A DNA stretch of 64,000 nucleotides, taken from the NCBI GenBank assembly GCA_015056865.1, contig SVFM01000003.1, forward strand, positions 62,001-126,000. The letters run 5' to 3'. Made by a program: the position numbers and the translations under genes. This document shows, one piece after another, positions 59,256 through 64,000 of this stretch. How positions within the stretch are numbered: position 1 is the first letter of the stretch; each line of letters starts with the position of its first letter. The notes below the pieces were generated by a model. The model searched no databases, was not told where the DNA came from, and saw nothing but the letters and a program-made list of their open reading frames with translations. Source of the DNA: Lachnospiraceae bacterium. Its GTDB lineage: Bacteria > Bacillota > Clostridia > Lachnospirales > Lachnospiraceae.

Positions 59256-61244
59256 ATGGAAGGAAGAGTAACAGGAATATTTATCAGTCATCCAAAGGGA
59301 TTTGGCTTCGTAGAGACGGGGGAACCGGAGGATTTGTATATACCGGAGGAATATACCGGGGGAGCCTATCACAAGGATACTGTAGAGGTAGAGATACTGC
59401 CCTATACCGGAGGCAGGAGGCGTGAGGCCAGGGTGGTTTCTATCCTGCAGAGGGGCTTCACGCGTTTGGTAGGCACTTATGAGAGGTCCAAACATTTTGG
59501 GTTCGTAGTGCCGGACAATGAGCGGTTTGGAGCGGATATTTTTGTATCCCTGGAAGAGTCTGCAGGTGCCGTGGACGGTCATAAGGTAGTGGTAGAGCTG
59601 ACCGATTATGGTGTGGTGTCTGCAGGGCGTATCAAGAGAAATCCGGAAGGGAAAGTTGTAGAAATTCTGGGTCATATCAATGATCCCGGCGTGGATATTT
59701 TATCCATTGTAAAGGGATTTGACCTGCCCATGGAATTTCCGGAAAAGGTGTTAAATCAGGCTGAGCGTGTGTCCAGCCCGGTCTCTGAGGCGGATATGGC
59801 AGGGCGGCTGGATCTGCGGAACGTACTCATGGTGACCATCGACGGAGAGGATGCCAAGGATCTGGATGATGCAGTCAGTCTGTCGGTGGAGGATGGTATT
59901 TATCATTTGGGGGTTCACATTGCAGATGTGACCAATTATGTGCAAGAGAACTCTGCACTGGATCGGGAAGCGAAAAAGAGGGGGACCAGCGTGTATTTGG
60001 TAGACAGGGTCATTCCTATGTTGCCCCATACGCTTTCAAATGGTATCTGCTCTTTGAATGCAGGTGAGGACAGGCTTTCTTTGAGTTGTTTGATGGATAT
60101 CGATGAGAAGGGAAAGCTGATAGGATACGACATAAGGGAGAGTGTGATCCATGTGGATCGCAGGATGACCTACACTTCCGTGAAAAAGATATTGGAAGAC
60201 AGAGATTCGGAGGAAATTGAAAAATATAAGGATCTTGTCCCCATGTTTGAGCAGATGGAGCAGCTTGCGGATATTTTACGCAGGATGCGCCATAAACGGG
60301 GAGCGATCGATTTTGATTTTCCGGAGAGTAAGATCATATTGGACGCCAAGGGATATCCGGTAGATATAAAGCCTTATGACAGAAATGTGGCTACCAGGAT
60401 CATAGAGGAGTTTATGTTGGCGGCGAATGAAACGGTAGCCCAGCATTTTTACTGGCTGGAGCTTCCCTTTGTGTATCGGACACATGAGACCCCGGATCCG
60501 GAGAAAATCCACAGGCTTTCAGCTTTTATCAATAATCTGGGATATTATATCAAAACCGTAGGGCAGGCAAGGGGTGGCTCTTCCAAGCGGCGCAAAAAGG
60601 CTGCCGGGAGTGAGGAGATACATCCTAAGGAGATCCTGAAGCTGTTAAATAAGATTGCCGGTTCCCCGGAGGAGGCAATGATCAGCAGGCTTACCCTGCG
60701 CAGCATGAAGCAGGCCAGATACAGTCCGGTATGTACAGGACATTTCGGGCTGGCATGCGACTTTTACTGTCACTTCACATCTCCCATACGCAGATATCCG
60801 GACTTGCAGATCCACCGCATCATCAAGGATCAGCTTCGTGGCAGGATGAAAGAGGAACGGATCAAACATTATCGTGGCATATTAGAGGAGGTGGCGAAGC
60901 ATTCCTCTGAAATGGAGCGCCGGGCTGATGAGGCAGAGCGGGAGACGGAAAAGCTGAAAAAAGTAGAATACATGGAAGAGCGGCTCTACCGAAGGTATGA
61001 GGGTGTTATTTGTGGTGTGACTGCTTGGGGAGTCTATGTAGAATTGCCCAATAGTGTGGAAGGTCTGGTCCATGTATCCAGATTGCCGGGTGAGTATTAT
61101 TTTTATCGGGAAGAGACCTACGAAATGGTGGGCGAGAGGAGCGGCAGGAGTTTTAAGCTTGGACAGATGGTGACAGTCCGGGCCATCGGCACGGACAGAG
61201 CTGCCCGCACTATTGATTTTGAGATCGTAGAGGATGAGGATTGA
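59256..61244 (+). CDS. rnr: Ribonuclease R
   Basis: 662 residues. Order: cold-shock-type domains (about 1-150), the RNB catalytic domain (about 175-520; [15 protein letters not shown] with the metal-binding Asp cluster), and a C-terminal S1 domain (about 575-655; [25 protein letters not shown]). A 3'-5' exonuclease acting on structured RNA and, with SmpB, in tmRNA-linked decay. It is a little shorter than the 700-800 usual because the N-terminal helix-turn-helix is missing. SmpB begins 2 bases after its stop. Confidence 0.95.
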   Translation: MEGRVTGIFISHPKGFGFVETGEPEDLYIPEEYTGGAYHKDTVEVEILPYTGGRRREARVVSILQRGFTRLVGTYERSKHFGFVVPDNERFGADIFVSLEESAGAVDGHKVVVELTDYGVVSAGRIKRNPEGKVVEILGHINDPGVDILSIVKGFDLPMEFPEKVLNQAERVSSPVSEADMAGRLDLRNVLMVTIDGEDAKDLDDAVSLSVEDGIYHLGVHIADVTNYVQENSALDREAKKRGTSVYLVDRVIPMLPHTLSNGICSLNAGEDRLSLSCLMDIDEKGKLIGYDIRESVIHVDRRMTYTSVKKILEDRDSEEIEKYKDLVPMFEQMEQLADILRRMRHKRGAIDFDFPESKIILDAKGYPVDIKPYDRNVATRIIEEFMLAANETVAQHFYWLELPFVYRTHETPDPEKIHRLSAFINNLGYYIKTVGQARGGSSKRRKKAAGSEEIHPKEILKLLNKIAGSPEEAMISRLTLRSMKQARYSPVCTGHFGLACDFYCHFTSPIRRYPDLQIHRIIKDQLRGRMKEERIKHYRGILEEVAKHSSEMERRADEAERETEKLKKVEYMEERLYRRYEGVICGVTAWGVYVELPNSVEGLVHVSRLPGEYYFYREETYEMVGERSGRSFKLGQMVTVRAIGTDRAARTIDFEIVEDED

Positions 61245-61245
61245 G

Positions 61246-61713
61246 ATGGCAGAAAAAGAAAAAATGAAATTGGTAGCTAATAACAAAAAAGCCTATCATG
61301 ACTATTTTATTGAAGAAAATTATGAGGCAGGGATTGCACTTCACGGTACGGAGGTAAAATCCCTGCGCATGGGTAAATGCAGCGTGAAAGAGGCATTTAT
61401 CCGTATAGAAAATGGGGAAGTCTATGTTTACGGCATGCATATCAGTCCCTATGAAAAAGGAAATATTTTTAACAAGGATCCTCTAAGGGTACGAAAGCTT
61501 TTGCTACACAAGGTTCAGATCAATAAATTAGCCGGTAAGATCGCGGAGAAAGGGTACACTTTGGTTCCTTTGCAGGTATATTTTAAAGAGGGCAAGGCTA
61601 AGGTGGAGATTGGTCTTGCAAAAGGTAAGAAACTCTACGATAAGCGTGAATCTATTGCAAAGAAGGATCAGCGCAGAGAAGCAGAAAAAGAGTTTAAGAT
61701 CAAAAATCTGTAG
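61246..61713 (+). CDS. smpB: SsrA-binding protein SmpB
   Basis: 155 residues from ATG 61246. It delivers tmRNA to stalled ribosomes. The family core is [30 protein letters not shown] and the [16 protein letters not shown] tail is typical. The in-frame ATG 61234 would add four residues and overlap rnr by 11 bases; AGGA (61237) supports 61246. No tmRNA gene follows in this window. Confidence 0.95.
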   Translation: MAEKEKMKLVANNKKAYHDYFIEENYEAGIALHGTEVKSLRMGKCSVKEAFIRIENGEVYVYGMHISPYEKGNIFNKDPLRVRKLLLHKVQINKLAGKIAEKGYTLVPLQVYFKEGKAKVEIGLAKGKKLYDKRESIAKKDQRREAEKEFKIKNL

Positions 61714-61734
61714 ATATGCGGGAGGGCTTGGAGC

Positions 61735-62700
61735 ATGAAAAAAGTACGTTGGGGAATCATGGGCATCGGAAGGATGGCCGGTGTGTTTGGCAATACGCTG
61801 AAGGCTTTGGAGCAGGCCAAGGTGTATGCAGTGGCTTCCAGAAACCTGGAAAAGGCTACGGAATTTGGAGCAGAATATGGAGCTGTAAAATGTTATGGCA
61901 GCTATGAGGAATTGGTGCAGGATGAGCAGGTGGATATTATTTACATAGCAACCCCCATTGCCTGTCACTATGATAATGTGAAACTTTGTCTGAATGCCGG
62001 CAAACATGTGCTGTGTGAGAAAGCATTTACCCAGAGTGCAGAGGGTGCCAGAGAATTGTATGCTCTTGCCAAGGAGAAGAAAGTGCTCTTGATGGAAGGG
62101 CTGTGGACCAAGTGTCAGCCTGTATTTCGTAAGATCATGGAATGGAACCGTGAGGGCAAGCTGGGACGGATCCAGGCCATAGACGCCAGATTTTACACCA
62201 AGGGCGGCAGGGATCATCGCTTGGTCAAGAATCGGAGCCAAGGCGGTGTGCTGTTTGATCTGGTCATCTATCCGCTGATGTACGCCTGTGCCATTCTGGG
62301 GTACGAACCTGAGCAGATCAGCGCATTGGCAGTAAAAGAAGGGGACGGCGGTATCGATATTATGGACAGTATCCAGCTACGGTACAAGAATGGTGCTTTT
62401 GCCACCCTGACCAGCGGTGTATCTCATGAAAGGCAGATTTCTCTGTATATTCAGGGAACTTCAGGAAGGATATTGATCCAGGATGAGTTTTTCTTCCAGG
62501 CCCAGCGTGTGGTGTTGGAGGATTGGAACGGACAGGTAAAAGAGGAATTTGATGGCTCCTTTATGATCAATGGATATGAGTATGAGGCTATAGAAGCAAT
62601 GCAGTGCATTGAGCAGGGGAAAACCAGAAGTGAGTTACTGCCTATGGAGGAGACCATAGCAATTCTGGAACTGTTGGAGAGATGTAGAGAGAATCAATAA
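61735..62700 (+). CDS. Gfo/Idh/MocA-family oxidoreductase
   Basis: 321 residues. The N-terminal Rossmann half has WGIMGIGRMAGVFGNTLK and the conserved CEKAFTQ (in place of EKP); the C-terminal half is the alpha-beta GFO_IDH_MocA domain (DARFYTKGGRDHRLVKNRSQGGVLFDLVIYPL). It should use NAD(P) to oxidise or reduce a sugar-like or dihydrodiol compound; substrate unknown. The start ATG 61735 follows GGAGGG. It is 21 bases after smpB, probably accidental co-transcription. Confidence 0.9.
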   Translation: MKKVRWGIMGIGRMAGVFGNTLKALEQAKVYAVASRNLEKATEFGAEYGAVKCYGSYEELVQDEQVDIIYIATPIACHYDNVKLCLNAGKHVLCEKAFTQSAEGARELYALAKEKKVLLMEGLWTKCQPVFRKIMEWNREGKLGRIQAIDARFYTKGGRDHRLVKNRSQGGVLFDLVIYPLMYACAILGYEPEQISALAVKEGDGGIDIMDSIQLRYKNGAFATLTSGVSHERQISLYIQGTSGRILIQDEFFFQAQRVVLEDWNGQVKEEFDGSFMINGYEYEAIEAMQCIEQGKTRSELLPMEETIAILELLERCRENQ

Positions 62701-62706
62701 AAACTG

Positions 62707-62760
62707 AAAAAGGATACAATCCGAACTGACAGTACAGCGTTTGGATTGTATCCTTTTTTT
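62707..62760. terminator. Bidirectional terminator between oxidoreductase and MFS genes
   Basis: The arms AAAAAGGATACAATCC (62707) and GGATTGTATCCTTTTT (62743) pair around a 20-base loop, with A and T tails for both strands. Confidence 0.88.
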
Positions 62761-62768
62761 ATGATATG

Positions 62769-64000
62769 TTATTTCTGAGCTGAACTACTTTCGTTCTCCA
62801 ATATGATACGGCGCTGCTGGTTGGCGGCAGTTATGACAAACTGGAGTAATATCAGGACAATGGCCATCAGAATACTGCCGGCGATCACTGCCGGAACGTA
62901 GCTGCCGGTGATATCAAAGCACACATTCACGATGGGAGTCCCCAGCGCGTAGCCGGCTGTGTTAATAGAGACAAACAGTCCCAAAATTTTGTTATAAGAT
63001 TTTTCGCCAAAGAAATCGCTTGCATATATGGGCAACATGATGGTTTCCAGAGGCAGTGCTATGGAACCAAGGATACCTCGTATCATAGCCAGAGCCATGC
63101 CCGTGGGGGAACTGGATACAAAAGCGATCATAGCCGTTTCTAACACAGAAGCAAAAGCACAGATCGTTACAGTAACCCGCAGTCCGAATCTGTCATACAA
63201 AAAGCCTGCCATAAACTTGGACACTGTCAGCACCAGGGAACTTACACTGACAACAGTAGCTATGTAATCTGTATCTACACCCACATCTTTATAGTGAGCG
63301 GCGGAAATACCGCTGGTACCCTGCAGGACCATACCGGTCAGGAAAATGCATACAGCGGCCGCATAGAAATAGGGTTTCTTTTTGGCTTCGTTGTATTCCA
63401 TACCGACCCAGCCGGTTCCCCGGGCTTTCTTTTTCTGTACCACAGGGCCCTCGTCCACATGGCCTTTGGGACTTTCCCGGAAGAAGATCAAAATCAGGAC
63501 GCCTACAACAGCAATGAGCCCAGTGGTCAGGAGATAGGCATTTCGGTAGCCGAAGGCATTTCCTTCTTCATAGATCAAAGGAGAAATGATCTGGGCTGCC
63601 AATGCGCCGCCAATGCCGTTGGATGCCAGAATGATTCCCATGATAGTGCCCCTATTTTCCTTACACCATTTATTGACCACACATCCCACCATGGTGGTAG
63701 TGGTCCAAGATAGGCCAATGCCCAGGAGACATCCGCCTACGTAAAAGGCAAAAATGTTGTTTGCATAGGAGTAGGTTAGAGAGGACAAAAACAGACACAA
63801 AAATCCGGCGGCAATCAGTTTTTTGGTTCCATAGCGACTGACCAGTGTGCCGAAAAAGAGATTGACCACTGCGGTTGCCACATAGCGGCAGCTGTCGTTT
63901 ATGGAGTAGAGACTGCGCTTGATCCCCAGAGCCTCAGTGATCGCGGAAACATACAGGCCTTTATTGGAACTACAAAAGCCTAGACAGGTAAAGATCATAA
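62769..64000 (-). CDS. Major facilitator superfamily transporter, OFA-like (N-terminus outside window)
   Basis: At least 409 residues read from Met at 63998, but the family normally has 20-40 more residues and helix 1 begins further upstream, so the 5' end lies beyond the window. Twelve-helix MFS pattern with FFGTLVSRYGTKK (the cytoplasmic 2-3 loop), SWTTTTMVGCVVNKWC and a hydrophilic central loop (VDEGPVVQKKKARG). It resembles oxalate/formate-type and organic-anion transporters; substrate unknown. Convergent with the oxidoreductase gene. Confidence 0.85.
   Translation of the reverse strand, partial: MIFTCLGFCSSNKGLYVSAITEALGIKRSLYSINDSCRYVATAVVNLFFGTLVSRYGTKKLIAAGFLCLFLSSLTYSYANNIFAFYVGGCLLGIGLSWTTTTMVGCVVNKWCKENRGTIMGIILASNGIGGALAAQIISPLIYEEGNAFGYRNAYLLTTGLIAVVGVLILIFFRESPKGHVDEGPVVQKKKARGTGWVGMEYNEAKKKPYFYAAAVCIFLTGMVLQGTSGISAAHYKDVGVDTDYIATVVSVSSLVLTVSKFMAGFLYDRFGLRVTVTICAFASVLETAMIAFVSSSPTGMALAMIRGILGSIALPLETIMLPIYASDFFGEKSYNKILGLFVSINTAGYALGTPIVNVCFDITGSYVPAVIAGSILMAIVLILLQFVITAANQQRRIILENESSSAQK

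Noticed and set aside
61714..61734. tmRNA gene (ssrA) expected after smpB
   Set aside because: Only 21 bases separate smpB from the oxidoreductase gene; no tmRNA can be placed here.
1..64000. CRISPR array, rRNA operon, insertion sequence or prophage
   Set aside because: No regular spacer-repeat array, rRNA sequence, transposase, integrase or phage structural gene was found; repeats seen are pairs or in-gene repeats.

Overview
The window is a gene-dense stretch of a low-to-mid GC Firmicute chromosome, most likely a gut Clostridium of the Lachnospiraceae type. The evidence is the order of the conserved blocks (rimP-nusA-ylxR-L7Ae-infB-rbfA-nrnA-truB-ribF; topA-codY-rpsB-tsf; secG-rnr-smpB), Gram-positive lipoproteins and sortase tails, an indolepyruvate:ferredoxin oxidoreductase, and consensus sigma-A promoters with strong GGAGG ribosome sites. 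Species cannot be told from sequence reading alone.

Layout. 1-4.2 kb: iorA (cut by the window start), iorB, an ACT-domain protein and a sodium:solute symporter. 4.3-5.3 kb: secreted CAP-domain protein. 5.3-12.1 kb: a carbohydrate cluster with a divergent PocR/AraC regulator and a GH36 glycosidase, FucI-like isomerase, FGGY kinase and class II aldolase. 12.1-20.7 kb: the translation/ribosome-maturation operon behind a consensus promoter and a hairpin leader. 20.8-23.1 kb: SH3/NlpC-P60 cell-wall hydrolase and trpS. 23.1-24.2 kb: a two-gene toxin-antitoxin module between imperfect 80-bp direct repeats beside tRNA-Glu. 24.3-30.4 kb: an AraC regulator, topA, codY, rpsB, tsf. 30.5-34.4 kb: a MerR regulator and a sortase-anchored surface protein, bracketed by a 33-bp direct repeat. 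34.4-37.6 kb: a NagB-like protein with altered active-site residues and a two-gene SUF-like Fe-S system. 37.8-44.8 kb: an unusual transport operon (two sugar-type ABC permeases, an HlyD-type adaptor, a MacB-periplasmic-domain-like protein and a large lipoprotein). 44.8-47.2 kb: metallopeptidase, thiN, CDF transporter. 47.3-58.4 kb: gpmI, eno and a complete oligopeptide-type ABC transporter in which three subunits are strongly enlarged. 58.4-62.7 kb: small membrane protein, secG, rnr, smpB, an oxidoreductase. 62.8 kb to the end: an MFS transporter cut by the window edge.

Regulation seen directly: matched WalR-like boxes (TGTAAC-N5-TGTAAT) at the same distance downstream of the -10 in front of both cell-wall genes (CAP and NlpC/P60); a CodY-like box before codY; a MerR-style 19-bp-spacer promoter before the surface protein; and an attenuator-like leader before trpS that is not a T-box.

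The best candidates for undescribed biology are the 37.8-44.8 kb hybrid transport cassette, the enlarged Opp-type transporter (a helical insert of about 330 residues inside its OppD ATPase), the repeat-bracketed MerR/surface-protein cassette and the repeat-bracketed toxin-antitoxin island.
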